This document shows positions 1 through 7,082 of a stretch of 64,000 bases of DNA, piece after piece. Source of the stretch: Pontibacterium sp049603715 (GTDB lineage Bacteria; Pseudomonadota; Gammaproteobacteria; Pseudomonadales; Balneatricaceae); the NCBI GenBank assembly GCA_049603715.1, contig JBMYSW010000004.1, positions 62,001-126,000 of the forward strand, written 5' to 3'. Each line of letters starts with the position of its first letter. Positions within the stretch are counted from its first letter, which is position 1. Under the pieces are notes generated by a model. It was not told where the DNA came from. It ran no database searches and saw nothing but the letters and a program-made list of their open reading frames with translations. Both the position numbers and the translations under genes were made by a program.

Positions 1-66
1 GGGAATTGGCAAAAACTAAATGGCAAGGTGCCAGTGCTTAATTAACAGTTTTAGAGTGAGTTAAAT

Positions 67-258
67 ATGAGAGTTACAGACAGAACTCGAAAAGCACTCA
101 AAGCACGTAAAGAAAGGCGAGAACTAGAAAAGCAAGGTTACCGCAAACACGAAACCGACTGGGAGATTCATCGCGGAAATAAACGCGACCAGAAGATTAT
201 TGATGCCAAAGTAAGCATCTGCGGTAAATACGTGTACACAAAGTTAGGTGAAAAATGA
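67..258 (+). CDS. small basic hypothetical protein of the island
   Basis: A 63-residue, strongly charged protein, rich in Arg, Lys and Glu in its first 25 residues, with no signal peptide or membrane segment. I do not recognise the family. Its stop overlaps the start of the next gene as ATGA, which suggests translational coupling to the HTH gene. It is the first of several short same-strand genes leading to the Xis/integrase pair, so it is probably part of a phage-derived island. A purine-rich stretch (gagtgag) lies just upstream of the ATG. Confidence 0.5.
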   Translation: MRVTDRTRKALKARKERRELEKQGYRKHETDWEIHRGNKRDQKIIDAKVSICGKYVYTKLGEK

Positions 259-428
259 AACGAATCGGATTGCTTTTAAAACGCTATCGACAAATGGGTG
301 ATGTGACGCAGAAGGAATTGGCGGAGGAGATCGGAATATCTCACAGCACATTATGCCGAATGGAGAAAGGCGAGCAGTTTAGCGGCGAGAACCTTTCCAA
401 AGTCCTTAAGTGGATGATGGTCGCTTAA
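255..428 (+). CDS. short XRE-family helix-turn-helix protein
   Basis: A 57-residue ORF opening on ATG inside the ATGA overlap with the gene before it. The segment TQKELAEEIGISHSTLCRMEKGE (residues about 18-40) is a classic Cro/CI-type HTH: TQKELA for helix 2, ISHSTLCRME for the recognition helix. The protein is essentially only a DNA-binding domain, like Cro-type phage repressors. It probably regulates the island, and the twin palindromes before xis-int are one possible target. That link is inferred. Confidence 0.7.
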   Translation: MKRIGLLLKRYRQMGDVTQKELAEEIGISHSTLCRMEKGEQFSGENLSKVLKWMMVA

Positions 429-431
429 ACC

Positions 432-593
432 ATGGTGATGGCCTTGGTTTTTACTATTACAGCCTTCTTCCTTTCAGGGGTTGCAGCAACTATCGGTGTG
501 CTGCGCAAAGATATTTGGGGCGGTGTTTATTTTGTAGCACTAGCGGGGGTTGGCATCCAGTATGCCACTATCTTGTATGGCACCAACGGTTAA
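432..593 (+). CDS. small two-helix membrane protein
   Basis: A 53-residue ORF starting 4 bases after the HTH gene stop. Two hydrophobic stretches (residues about 3-22 and 31-48) are separated by a short charged turn (LRKD), so it should be a small inner-membrane hairpin protein. The tight spacing places it in one transcript with the two genes before it. I recognise no family. Holin-like or other small phage membrane proteins are possible, but nothing in the sequence decides this. Confidence 0.5.
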   Translation: MVMALVFTITAFFLSGVAATIGVLRKDIWGGVYFVALAGVGIQYATILYGTNG

Positions 594-603
594 CTGAAAT
601 ATT

Positions 604-626
604 GCCACCCTCACTAATGAGGGGGC
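604..626 (+). other. intergenic hairpin
   Basis: CCCTCA pairs with TGAGGG around a CTAA loop, and GCC/GGC extends the stem past a bulged A. No T tract follows, so it does not look like an intrinsic terminator. It lies between the small membrane protein gene and the start of the cassette-like genes. It could be an mRNA-processing structure or an operator. Confidence 0.4.
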
Positions 627-643
627 CAGATTTAGAGGTTTTT

Positions 644-1252
644 ATGAGCGAGCGATATAAAAAAGGCCGTCGAATTGATGGTCACCCTATTGCCCACAGT
701 GGTGTGGAAATGGACGAAGACGCAGTATTAAAGCGCCTTCATTATCTTCAAGATGCTACGGACCAAATGAGCGAAATCATTGAAGCCGTGGCTAATAAGC
801 TAGGTGTTAAAAGTGGAAATGTTAGCGGATTAATTGATGCCATTAATGGTATTAAAAATTCCGATGATCATTTTTGGGTAGGTGATGTTGCGCGACGCCT
901 GCCGATTGAAATGCTGCCAAAAACACAAAGCTGGTCGTCGTTATTGTCTGCAATTACTCAGCTTAAAACTCAGCGAAACAATTTGCTCGACGAAGTTGGT
1001 GAGCTTGAGCGAGCGATTAAGCCTTTCGCTGAGGCCTTTGAAGCGGCTCGAAAAACACATGAACTGAAAGATATGATTGTCGATGCTATTTATGGGAAAG
1101 GTTGTGGAAGTATGGAAAGGGCCATCGAAGCTGAAAAGTCGGGCCTTGCTGAATTTACAGGAAACCAGCACAACCTTAACTGGGAATGGAAAAAGGAAGA
1201 ACTTAAAAAACTTGACGAAAATGAATTATTAAAACTTTATATGGAAATCTAA
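644..1252 (+). CDS. cassette-like hypothetical protein with DVARRLPIEMLPK domain
   Basis: A 202-residue protein. I chose the ATG at 644 because TTTAGAGG lies just upstream; the frame is open further upstream but has no comparable site. Residues about 75-125 carry HFW-x4-VARRLPIEMLPK, a SLL-x2-I motif and a leucine-rich charged helix that should form a coiled coil. The same block recurs in the gene at 1950, so the two share a domain. The C-terminus is highly charged. The family is not recognised. The stop codon lies inside an attC-like site, as is usual for integron cassettes. Confidence 0.65.
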   Translation: MSERYKKGRRIDGHPIAHSGVEMDEDAVLKRLHYLQDATDQMSEIIEAVANKLGVKSGNVSGLIDAINGIKNSDDHFWVGDVARRLPIEMLPKTQSWSSLLSAITQLKTQRNNLLDEVGELERAIKPFAEAFEAARKTHELKDMIVDAIYGKGCGSMERAIEAEKSGLAEFTGNQHNLNWEWKKEELKKLDENELLKLYMEI

Positions 1253-1285
1253 TCCTTAAAGCAGCGCGTTGGCGTGCTGTTAGAT
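1247..1285 (+). repeat. degenerate attC-like site A
   Basis: ATCTAAT at the left, overlapping the stop codon of the preceding gene, is nearly complementary to GTTAGAT at the right. Between them AGCAGCGC and GCGTGCT can pair imperfectly. At 39 bases it is shorter than known functional attC sites, so it may be decayed. It is called because of its agreement in position and form with the better sites at 1556 and 1873. Confidence 0.35.
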
Positions 1286-1300
1286 TTTGGAGAGTTTTAT

Positions 1301-1561
1301 ATGTGGTACACAAAACAAGAAAGCATCGACTATAGCCGACCAATAATTGCTTCGCGCAAGCCAGATTGCCATGATGGATACTTGCTTGTTCCCTGTCTAA
1401 AAAAAGAGGGTGATTACGAAATCGCTGGTTTTAACTGGCTTTCAATTAAGACTGGGAAATACAACTCTTGCTGCTTCTACAAAACAGCACAAGAGGCGGT
1501 TGCAGATTACGAGAGCTACACAATCACCAATGCAGAAATCAAATTGGTAAAACAAATATAA
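1301..1561 (+). CDS. cassette-like hypothetical protein, 86 aa
   Basis: An 86-residue protein. I chose the ATG at 1301 because GGAGAG lies 5 bases upstream. It is aromatic-rich (WYTKQ near the start, GFNWLSIKTG in the middle) with a CCFYKTAQEAVADYE segment, the kind of single compact domain often seen in cassette genes. There is no signal peptide or membrane segment, and I recognise no family. It is flanked by attC-like sites on both sides, and its stop lies in the left arm of the downstream site. Confidence 0.55.
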   Translation: MWYTKQESIDYSRPIIASRKPDCHDGYLLVPCLKKEGDYEIAGFNWLSIKTGKYNSCCFYKTAQEAVADYESYTITNAEIKLVKQI

Positions 1562-1622
1562 CCCCTGCGGTAAAACGCAAGTGAACGAAGTGAACGCCGT
1601 CGTTTTGACTGCGTTGTTATAA
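1556..1622 (+). repeat. attC-like folded site B
   Basis: A 67-base site. The left arm ATATAAC contains the stop codon of the preceding gene; the right arm is GTTATAA. The inner stem pairs GCGGTAAAACG with CGTTTTGACTGC, leaving one extra base on one side and an unpaired stretch next to the outer arms. This is how integron attC sites fold: imperfect palindrome, extrahelical bases, conserved GTT core. The loop holds a short direct repeat, GTGAACGAAGTGAACG. Confidence 0.5.
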
Positions 1623-1638
1623 CGAAAGAGGTGGAATA

Positions 1639-1878
1639 ATGGTGGACGAAATTGAATTTGGCATTATGGATGCCGAAGGCGAGCGAGACACTCCTGTAGT
1701 TATTAGGTACATACAAAATAAGTGGCGCATTGCTCACGCTGGTAGCTACCAAAATGCTTTTAGAAATAATGTAAACTGTTTTGAAACTAGAGAAGACGCT
1801 GTCGAGTTTGCAGAAGAGCATGATTGCGAAGTTTTTTATCATGAGCACGATCAACTACAAACCTTCACAGTGTTATAA
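1639..1878 (+). CDS. cassette-like hypothetical protein, 79 aa
   Basis: A 79-residue acidic protein starting at an ATG with AGAGGTGG just upstream. The middle reads like a small alpha/beta fold (IRYIQNKWRIAHAG, then TREDAVEFAEEH). No signal peptide or membrane helix is visible, and I recognise no family. The cassette unit begins with GTTATAAC at 1616 and its own downstream site begins with GTTATAAC at 1872, the start-to-own-end complementarity expected of an integron cassette. Confidence 0.55.
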   Translation: MVDEIEFGIMDAEGERDTPVVIRYIQNKWRIAHAGSYQNAFRNNVNCFETREDAVEFAEEHDCEVFYHEHDQLQTFTVL

Positions 1879-1922
1879 CCGCCGCAAACAGCGGGCATCC
1901 GCTGGATTTGCGTTTGTTATGT
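1873..1922 (+). repeat. attC-like folded site C
   Basis: A 50-base site. TTATAAC at the left holds the stop codon of the preceding gene and GTTATGT closes it at the right. The inner stem pairs CGCAAACAGCGG with CCGCTGGATTTGCG. The right strand has two extra bases, which would be extrahelical, and the loop is GCAT. Short unpaired spacers (CGC and TTT) separate stem and outer arms. It is slightly shorter than classic attC sites. Confidence 0.5.
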
Positions 1923-1949
1923 GCAGCTAACTGATTTTAAAGGTGAATC

Positions 1950-2312
1950 ATGAAAAACGAGTACGGCTTAGATGTAAGCTATTTTGAGGGGAAGCTTAAT
2001 CAAATTGTACGGGATGTGAGAAATTACACGCCAGACGAACTAGCTAGAGCTTTAGCTAGACTCTCAGTAGCAGCGGATGAGTCTGTAATTAACGAAAAAG
2101 AATTCAAGAAAGAAGAAACTGGTACTCATTTTTGGATAGATATAGATGATGTTGCTAGGCGTTTACCGATTGAAATGCTACCAAAACCCCAAACTTGGCC
2201 ATCGTTATTGACTACAATTTCTCGGCTAAAAACTGAGAGAAATAATCTGCTAGAAGAAGTTGAAGAGCTTAAAGAAGAACTCGTGGTGCGAAGCGAGCGT
2301 TTTGACACATAA
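1950..2312 (+). CDS. cassette-like hypothetical protein sharing the DVARRLPIEMLPK domain
   Basis: A 120-residue protein starting at an ATG with AAAGGTGA upstream. Its C-terminal 60 residues repeat the block seen in the gene at 644: HFW, DDVARRLPIEMLPK, W-x-SLL-x2-I, then a charged coiled-coil tail (LKTERNNLLEEVEELKEE). The N-terminal 50 residues differ. Function unknown; the coil suggests oligomerisation. The cassette start GTTATGTG at 1916 is the exact complement of CACATAAC at its stop (2306-2313), but no complete attC site can be seen after it. Confidence 0.6.
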   Translation: MKNEYGLDVSYFEGKLNQIVRDVRNYTPDELARALARLSVAADESVINEKEFKKEETGTHFWIDIDDVARRLPIEMLPKPQTWPSLLTTISRLKTERNNLLEEVEELKEELVVRSERFDT

Positions 2313-2322
2313 CACAGAAGTA

Positions 2323-2361
2323 TGCGTCACACTGACGCAATTAAACACGTCACACTGACGT
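2323..2361 (+). promoter_or_regulatory. twin palindromes upstream of xis-int
   Basis: Two palindromes share the core GTCACACTGAC. The first, TGCGTCACACTGACGCA, spans 2323-2339; the second, ACGTCACACTGACGT, spans 2347-2361. Their centres are 23 bp apart, about two helical turns, so dimers could bind on the same DNA face. They lie 50-90 bp before the xis start. The likely reading is a repressor operator for the xis-int transcript. Confidence 0.5.
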
Positions 2362-2412
2362 ATATCCTGCGGCTTGGACAACCGCTAAACCAAATATGAA
2401 ACGGGACTTAAA

Positions 2413-2625
2413 ATGGCTACTCAAAAAAAGTTAATGAAAGTAAGCGCTTATAGAAACAAGTATTTTGAAGAAGGCTCTGCCCCTTCTCGCTCGACCGTTC
2501 GTCGCTGGATTGATAACGGCGAACTACCCGGCGAAGTCATTGGCGGCAATTACTACGTCAATGTCGCTAAAGTGGAACAGACAACCGGTAACCCATTAGT
2601 TGACCAAGTATTGCTAGCATCATGA
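2413..2625 (+). CDS. Xis-like excisionase / recombination directionality factor
   Basis: A 70-residue basic protein with a winged-helix excisionase signature: KVSAYRNKYFEEGSAPSRS, then TVRRWIDNGELPGEVIGGNYYV (residues about 9-48). The helix-turn-helix and RRW-x2-NGELPG wing resemble lambda Xis-like proteins. It overlaps the integrase gene by 4 bases (ATGA), the usual coupled xis-int arrangement. Xis proteins bend attachment-site DNA and favour excision. The other possibility is a MerR/AlpA-like regulator of the integrase, which has a similar fold. Confidence 0.75.
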   Translation: MATQKKLMKVSAYRNKYFEEGSAPSRSTVRRWIDNGELPGEVIGGNYYVNVAKVEQTTGNPLVDQVLLAS

Positions 2626-3689
2626 GCCCAAGACCACGAAAGAAAGGCAACACATCGTTGCCGCCAAACCTCTACTCGCACAACAACGGCAAGAGCTATC
2701 GGTATCGACACCCGCAAACCGGAAAACTTCACGGCATGGGTAGCGACAAAGGCCGAGCAATCGCCAGCGCTAAGCAGCTTAACAGCATACTCATGGTTCA
2801 AGACGACCTAGTGTCTGCCGTTCTGGGTGCCGCCACATTTGAGTCGCATATAGACTGGATGAAAGAGAACATCTTGCCCGAGCGCGAATACAGCAAATCA
2901 ACGCTCGACCTTTACTATTTGCGATTCAAGCAGCTGGTCGAGGCCTTTGGTAGTACAGCGATAGAAGAAGTGAACTTACACATGATCTCTTCATTGCTGG
3001 AAAAGCAAACGCCTCGCGTCTCTAATCAGCTTCGCCAAGTGGCTGTTGATGTTTTTAAAGTGGCTATGTCACGCGGGTTATGCCAAGACAACCCAGCAGA
3101 GCTAACCCTTAAACGCGTAGAGAAGAAGGCACGCAAACGCCTTACCAAAGAGCAATTCGATCTTATATATGCCGAAGCGCCCACATGGTTAAAAAACGCC
3201 ATGGATATCGCTCTAATCACACTGCAGCGACGCGAAGACATTACGCTAATGCGCTTTGAAAACATTAAAGACGGCCACCTTTATGTTGTTCAGCAGAAAA
3301 CAAAAAAGCATGACTCTGGTTATCTAAAAATCAAGGTTGGCGACAAGCTAGGCCAAGTCCTACGCCGTTGTCGAGACAATGTAGCCAGCCCTTTTATCAT
3401 TCACAGGCGACCAGAGAAGATTGTTAAGCGAGAAACGATGGATCACTGGACACAAATTAAACCAGAAATGGTTTCGCGCCAGTTTAAAAAGATCACCGAT
3501 AAGGTGTTAAGCGATATGCCGTCGGCAGAGCGCCCTACGTTCCACGAGATTCGAGCGCTAGGTATCAAGCAGTACAAAGACAAAGGCTTAGACCCTCAGC
3601 AACTGGCTGGTCACGCGTCTGAAATCATGACTAAAAACTACGATTCAGGCCACGAAGAAATTCGTTGGATTGAAGTAGAGGCAATTTAA
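2622..3689 (+). CDS. int: lambda-type tyrosine recombinase (island integrase)
   Basis: A 355-residue integrase that would catalyse insertion and excision of the island at tRNA-Pro. The first about 60 residues (PRPRKKGNTSLPPNLY, then YRYRHPQTGK) match the arm-binding N-terminal domain of lambda-like integrases. A SAM-like core-binding domain follows (about 70-165), then the catalytic domain. The visible catalytic set is R203 or R204 in LQRREDI, H308 and R311 in HEIR, H331 in LAGHAS and Y340. It runs toward the tRNA gene 86 bases away. It lacks features I would expect of an integron integrase, so it would not be the enzyme for the attC-like sites. The gene is intact. Confidence 0.93.
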   Translation: MSPRPRKKGNTSLPPNLYSHNNGKSYRYRHPQTGKLHGMGSDKGRAIASAKQLNSILMVQDDLVSAVLGAATFESHIDWMKENILPEREYSKSTLDLYYLRFKQLVEAFGSTAIEEVNLHMISSLLEKQTPRVSNQLRQVAVDVFKVAMSRGLCQDNPAELTLKRVEKKARKRLTKEQFDLIYAEAPTWLKNAMDIALITLQRREDITLMRFENIKDGHLYVVQQKTKKHDSGYLKIKVGDKLGQVLRRCRDNVASPFIIHRRPEKIVKRETMDHWTQIKPEMVSRQFKKITDKVLSDMPSAERPTFHEIRALGIKQYKDKGLDPQQLAGHASEIMTKNYDSGHEEIRWIEVEAI

Positions 3690-3691
3690 GG

Positions 3692-3724
3692 TTTTGCCTT
3701 TATTTTGCCTTTATTTTGCCTTTG
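3692..3724 (+). repeat. three tandem 11-bp repeats after int (possible arm-type sites)
   Basis: TTTTGCCTTTA occurs twice and TTTTGCCTTTG once, directly abutting, immediately after the integrase stop and about 50 bp from the tRNA 3' end. An 11-bp period is about one helical turn. In lambda the P' arm sites for the Int N-terminal domain are also contiguous short direct repeats. The assignment is an inference from position and form. Confidence 0.5.
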
Positions 3725-3775
3725 GAATTTTACCTAAAAATAACAAGCTGTAAGTTGTTGATTTATAAGACTAAA

Positions 3776-3852
3776 TGGTCGGGATGAGAGGATTTGAACC
3801 TCCGACCCCTTGCACCCCATGCAAGTGCGCTACCAAGCTGCGCTACATCCCG
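3776..3852 (-). tRNA. tRNA-Pro(GGG)
   Basis: Read on the minus strand from 3852. The acceptor CGGGATG pairs with CATCCCG, followed by discriminator A and an encoded CCA at 3776-3778. The anticodon stem CTTGC/GCAAG encloses the loop ATGGGGT, giving anticodon GGG, which reads CCC codons for proline. The T-arm GGTTCAAATCC is present. The 3' end faces the integrase gene, so this tRNA is the insertion target and the island rebuilds its 3' end. It follows ihfA-merR on the same strand. Confidence 0.93.
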
Positions 3853-3982
3853 ACTGTGTGATCTAGTGGGCGAATGCCACTAAATTTAGGTGGGTGATAT
3901 TACCCTAAGACTTTGAATTAGTGAAGCTTTTTAGTTTGCTTATTTGGTCAGCTCCACACCCTATTCTGCACATACTAGGGCG

Positions 3983-4345
3983 CTATTGCTTTAGGGTTGA
4001 GAGGATTTCTTCTAACTCAAAAATCACTTGTTTTACCAGCTGTTTACGCTGACTGGCGTCATCTTGGTTAACGTCGCCACTTAAAAACTGGCGGGCACCT
4101 TCAATGGTAAAACGCTGCTCGTGCAACAAGCTTTGGATTTGCCGAATTAACAAAACATCTTGCCGTTGATAATAACGACGGTTGTTTCGTTTGATGGGCT
4201 TAATTTGAGAAAACTCCTGCTCCCAATAACGAAGCACGTGAGTTTTTAGGTCGCATAACTGCGCTACTTCACCAATAGTAAAGTAACGCTTGTTAGGAAT
4301 TTGCTTGTCGTCAGTCGTCGACACTTCCTGCATAGGCTTCAACAC
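3983..4345 (-). CDS. MerR-family transcriptional regulator next to ihfA
   Basis: A 120-residue protein. Residues about 18-85 hold the MerR HTH: RYFTIGEVAQLCDLKTHVLR, then YWEQEF and RRYYQRQDVLLIRQI. No effector-binding or metal-binding cysteine tail follows, so this is the short MerR type commonly found beside ihfA in gammaproteobacteria. It overlaps the end of ihfA by 35 bases if translation starts at 4345; a Met four codons later would reduce this. Cotranscription with the pheST-ihfA operon is likely. The target genes are unknown. Confidence 0.85.
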   Translation of the reverse strand: MLKPMQEVSTTDDKQIPNKRYFTIGEVAQLCDLKTHVLRYWEQEFSQIKPIKRNNRRYYQRQDVLLIRQIQSLLHEQRFTIEGARQFLSGDVNQDDASQRKQLVKQVIFELEEILSTLKQ

Positions 4346-4616
4346 GATCTTTTAGCTTTTGACCCGGTCGAAAAGTCACTACCCTGCGTGCAGAAATAGC
4401 AACTTCTTCGCCTGTTTTTGGGTTGCGGCCTGGGCGCTGGGCTTTGTCTCGTAAGTCAAAGTTACCAAAGCCCGACAGCTTAACCTGCTCGTTACATGCA
4501 AGGCTTTCGCGAATTTCATCAAAAAACGACTCAACCATGTCTTTGGCTTCGCGTTTATTTAATCCTAAATCTTCAAATAGGCGCTCGGCCATATCTGCTT
4601 TTGTTAACGAGCCCAT
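4311..4616 (-). CDS. ihfA: integration host factor alpha subunit
   Basis: A 101-residue HU/IHF-fold protein that pairs with IhfB to bend DNA in recombination, transcription and replication. I chose the start MGSLTKADMAE at 4616 because AAAGGTGG lies just upstream; the longer frame has no support. Visible family features are KREAKDMVESFFDEI in the dimer helices, LSGFGNFDLRDKAQRPGRNP on the DNA-binding arm (proline at the arm tip), and TFRPGQKLKDRVE at the end. It starts 18 bases after the pheT stop, as in E. coli. It could also serve the neighbouring lambda-type integrase. Confidence 0.96.
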   Translation of the reverse strand: MGSLTKADMAERLFEDLGLNKREAKDMVESFFDEIRESLACNEQVKLSGFGNFDLRDKAQRPGRNPKTGEEVAISARRVVTFRPGQKLKDRVEAYAGSVDD

Positions 4617-4633
4617 TACAACCACCTTTAGGT

Positions 4634-7024
4634 TTAATCCCGCAAGGCCGCCCCTAGTGTATCTTTTAGGCAAGAGACGACTGCATCAATCGCGTTGGTT
4701 ATTTCTTCATCATTAAGAGTGCGTGATGGATGCTGCCAGGTCAAGCCCAATGCAAGACTTTTTCGTCCTGTTTCAATACCTTGGCCCTGGTAAACATCAA
4801 ACAACACAATGTCGTTTAAGTACTCACCCGCATTTTGAACCGCAATATCTTTGATCGCATCAAAGCTCACTGCTTCGTCTACGATCAATGCCAAGTCACG
4901 ACGTGACTCAGGGAACTTAGACAAGCTTTGGTACTTAGGTAGTTTACCCTCAAGCACCGCTTTAAGGCTTAGCTCAAACAAGAAGATGTTACCTTTAACA
5001 CCAAGGTCTTTTGCAAGGCTTGGGTGTAACGCACCGATGTAACCTACGGTTTCACCGTTCTTTTCAATGCGAGCCGTTTGACCTGGGTGCAAGGCTACGT
5101 GGCGGTCAGCTACAAAACGGAACGCCTCAGCATCACCACCTAAGTTTAGAATAGTCTCTACATCAGATTTTGCATCAAAGAAATCTACTTGCTCGTTACC
5201 GGCAGCCCAACCTTCAGGTAAACGCAAACCGCTAACCACACCCGCAAGTACGTTTTCTTGGATAAGCTCATCACCTTCTGCCAAGAAACGCTGGCCCGTT
5301 TCAAACAGACGAACACGGCTTTGCTGGCGGTTTTGGTTGTACTGAACCGCTTTAACCAAGCCCGGCCAAATGGTAGTACGCATCACCGCCATTTCGGCAG
5401 AGATTGGGTTAGCGAGTGGCTTCGCTTCGTGCTTGTCGTCAAACTTGGCAGCCAAGCCTTTCTCGATAAAGCTGTAGGTCACGGCTTCTTGGTAGCCCAA
5501 AGACACCAAAGAATCACGCACCGTGTGGATAGATACGTTTGCTTCCACGATTGGCTTAAGCGGCATAGCAGCCACAGGCACCTTAGAAGGCAAGTTGTTG
5601 TAGCCGTATACACGCGCTAGCTCTTCAATCAAATCCACTTCAATTGAAATATCAAAGCGGTAAGAAGGCACATCAACCAACCACTCGCCTTCGCCTGCTG
5701 CAGTCACCGTCATACCTAAGCGAGTCAAAATCTCTTCGATTTCAGCCGCTGGCATTTCAAACGCAAGCATGCTGGTCACGCGTGCATGACGCAGTTTAAC
5801 CGCCGCTTGGCTTGGAAGGTTATCTTCGCTGGCTACTTGAGTCACTGGGCCTACTTCGCCACCTACGATGTCAACGAGTAGTTGAGTCGCGCGATCCATA
5901 GCACGCTGCTGTAATTGCCAGTCAACACCACGCTCAAAGCGGTGAGATGAGTCTGTGTGCAAGCCGTAGTTACGCGCTTTACCTGCAATGGTAATGCGGT
6001 CAAAGAAGGCGCTTTCTAGGAAGATGTGTTTGGAGCTTTCGGTCACACCGGTTGGCTTACCGCCCATAATACCCGCCATAGCCACTGGGCCGTTCTCGTC
6101 GGCAATAACAAGTGTGTCGGCGTTTAAGCTGACTTCTTGGCCGTCGAGCAAGGTGAGCTTTTCGTCTTTCTTTGCCATGCGAACAATGATGCCACCGTTA
6201 AGGGTATCAAGGTCGAAGGCATGCATTGGTTGGCCAAGCTCTTGTAGAACATAGTTGGTAACATCAACCACTGGGTCGATAGAGCGCACACCTGCACGGC
6301 GTAGCTTCTCGACCATCCAACGCGGTGTTTCAGCGCTGGCATCGATGTTACGAATCACACGACCGAGGTAACGTGGGCAGCCCTGAGGCGCTTCTACAGT
6401 CACTGGGAAGGTGTCTTCAATGGTGCTCGCCACTTCGGCGGTCTCAACGTAGCTTACCGGTGCTTTAAACAACACACCTACTTCACGGGCAATACCGCTC
6501 ACGCTTAGGCAGTCTGCGCGGTTTGGCGTAAGGTCTACGTCGATAATCATGTCGTTAAGGTCTAGGTACTCACGAAGATCTGTGCCCACAGGCGCATCTT
6601 CAGCCAGTTCCATAATGCCGCCGTGGTCTTCAGATAGACCTAGCTCGTCTTCGGCACACAACATACCAAAAGACTCAACTTGGCGAAGTTTTGCTTTTTT
6701 GATCTTAAAGCTTTCGCCGTCTGGTGTTGGGAGCACTGCACCCACTTGCGCGAAGGCTGTTTTTAGGCCAGCACGGGCGTTAGGCGCGCCACAAACCACT
6801 TGTACGGTTTCTGTACCGTTGCTTACGGTACAAACCTGTAGTTTGTCGGCATTTGGGTGTTGCTCGGCGGTTAAAATTTCGCCCACAATCACGCCGCTAA
6901 AGTCTTTTGCTACGGCTTCAATTTCGTCGACTTCAAGACCGGCCATGGTCACTTGGTGGGCAAGTTCTTGGGTGTCGGCTGCAGGGTTAACCAGTTCGCG
7001 TAACCAATTTTCGCTGAATTTCAT
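4634..7024 (-). CDS. pheT: phenylalanyl-tRNA synthetase beta subunit
   Basis: A 796-residue protein, normal length for PheT. It pairs with PheS as an alpha2-beta2 enzyme that charges tRNA-Phe. An EMAP/tRNA-binding domain lies near the N-terminus (about 40-150: GVIVGEILTAEQHPNADKLQVC), followed by the B3/B4 editing region (about 215-375), the B5 domain (about 405-475), a core catalytic-like fold, and the anticodon-binding FDX-ACB domain at the C-terminus (YQSLSKFPESRRDLAL to the end). It lies 58 bases downstream of pheS and just upstream of ihfA. Confidence 0.97.
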   Translation of the reverse strand: MKFSENWLRELVNPAADTQELAHQVTMAGLEVDEIEAVAKDFSGVIVGEILTAEQHPNADKLQVCTVSNGTETVQVVCGAPNARAGLKTAFAQVGAVLPTPDGESFKIKKAKLRQVESFGMLCAEDELGLSEDHGGIMELAEDAPVGTDLREYLDLNDMIIDVDLTPNRADCLSVSGIAREVGVLFKAPVSYVETAEVASTIEDTFPVTVEAPQGCPRYLGRVIRNIDASAETPRWMVEKLRRAGVRSIDPVVDVTNYVLQELGQPMHAFDLDTLNGGIIVRMAKKDEKLTLLDGQEVSLNADTLVIADENGPVAMAGIMGGKPTGVTESSKHIFLESAFFDRITIAGKARNYGLHTDSSHRFERGVDWQLQQRAMDRATQLLVDIVGGEVGPVTQVASEDNLPSQAAVKLRHARVTSMLAFEMPAAEIEEILTRLGMTVTAAGEGEWLVDVPSYRFDISIEVDLIEELARVYGYNNLPSKVPVAAMPLKPIVEANVSIHTVRDSLVSLGYQEAVTYSFIEKGLAAKFDDKHEAKPLANPISAEMAVMRTTIWPGLVKAVQYNQNRQQSRVRLFETGQRFLAEGDELIQENVLAGVVSGLRLPEGWAAGNEQVDFFDAKSDVETILNLGGDAEAFRFVADRHVALHPGQTARIEKNGETVGYIGALHPSLAKDLGVKGNIFLFELSLKAVLEGKLPKYQSLSKFPESRRDLALIVDEAVSFDAIKDIAVQNAGEYLNDIVLFDVYQGQGIETGRKSLALGLTWQHPSRTLNDEEITNAIDAVVSCLKDTLGAALRD

Positions 7025-7082
7025 TGTCTAACCTTAAGAATTCTGTTGTTGAACGCTGTCAAATAAACGGGGTAAGCCTGGC

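Noticed and set aside
410..643. Upstream extension of the reading frame of the gene at 644
   Set aside because: It overlaps the small membrane protein frame at 432-593, has no ribosome site, and the ATG at 644 has a good one.
2622..3689. The integrase as an integron integrase acting on the attC-like sites
   Set aside because: It has a lambda-like arm-binding N-terminus, is paired with an Xis-like gene and is next to a tRNA. I see nothing of the extra segment typical of IntI.
3690..3725. TTTTGCCTTT repeats as a CRISPR-like array
   Set aside because: The units are contiguous with no spacers and only 11 bp long. They do not resemble CRISPR repeats, and no cas gene is present.
4634..7031. Long plus-strand frames opposite pheT, such as 6549-7031 and 5258-5620
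   Set aside because: They are antisense shadows of a clearly real gene, with low-complexity Ser/Arg-rich translations and no ribosome sites.
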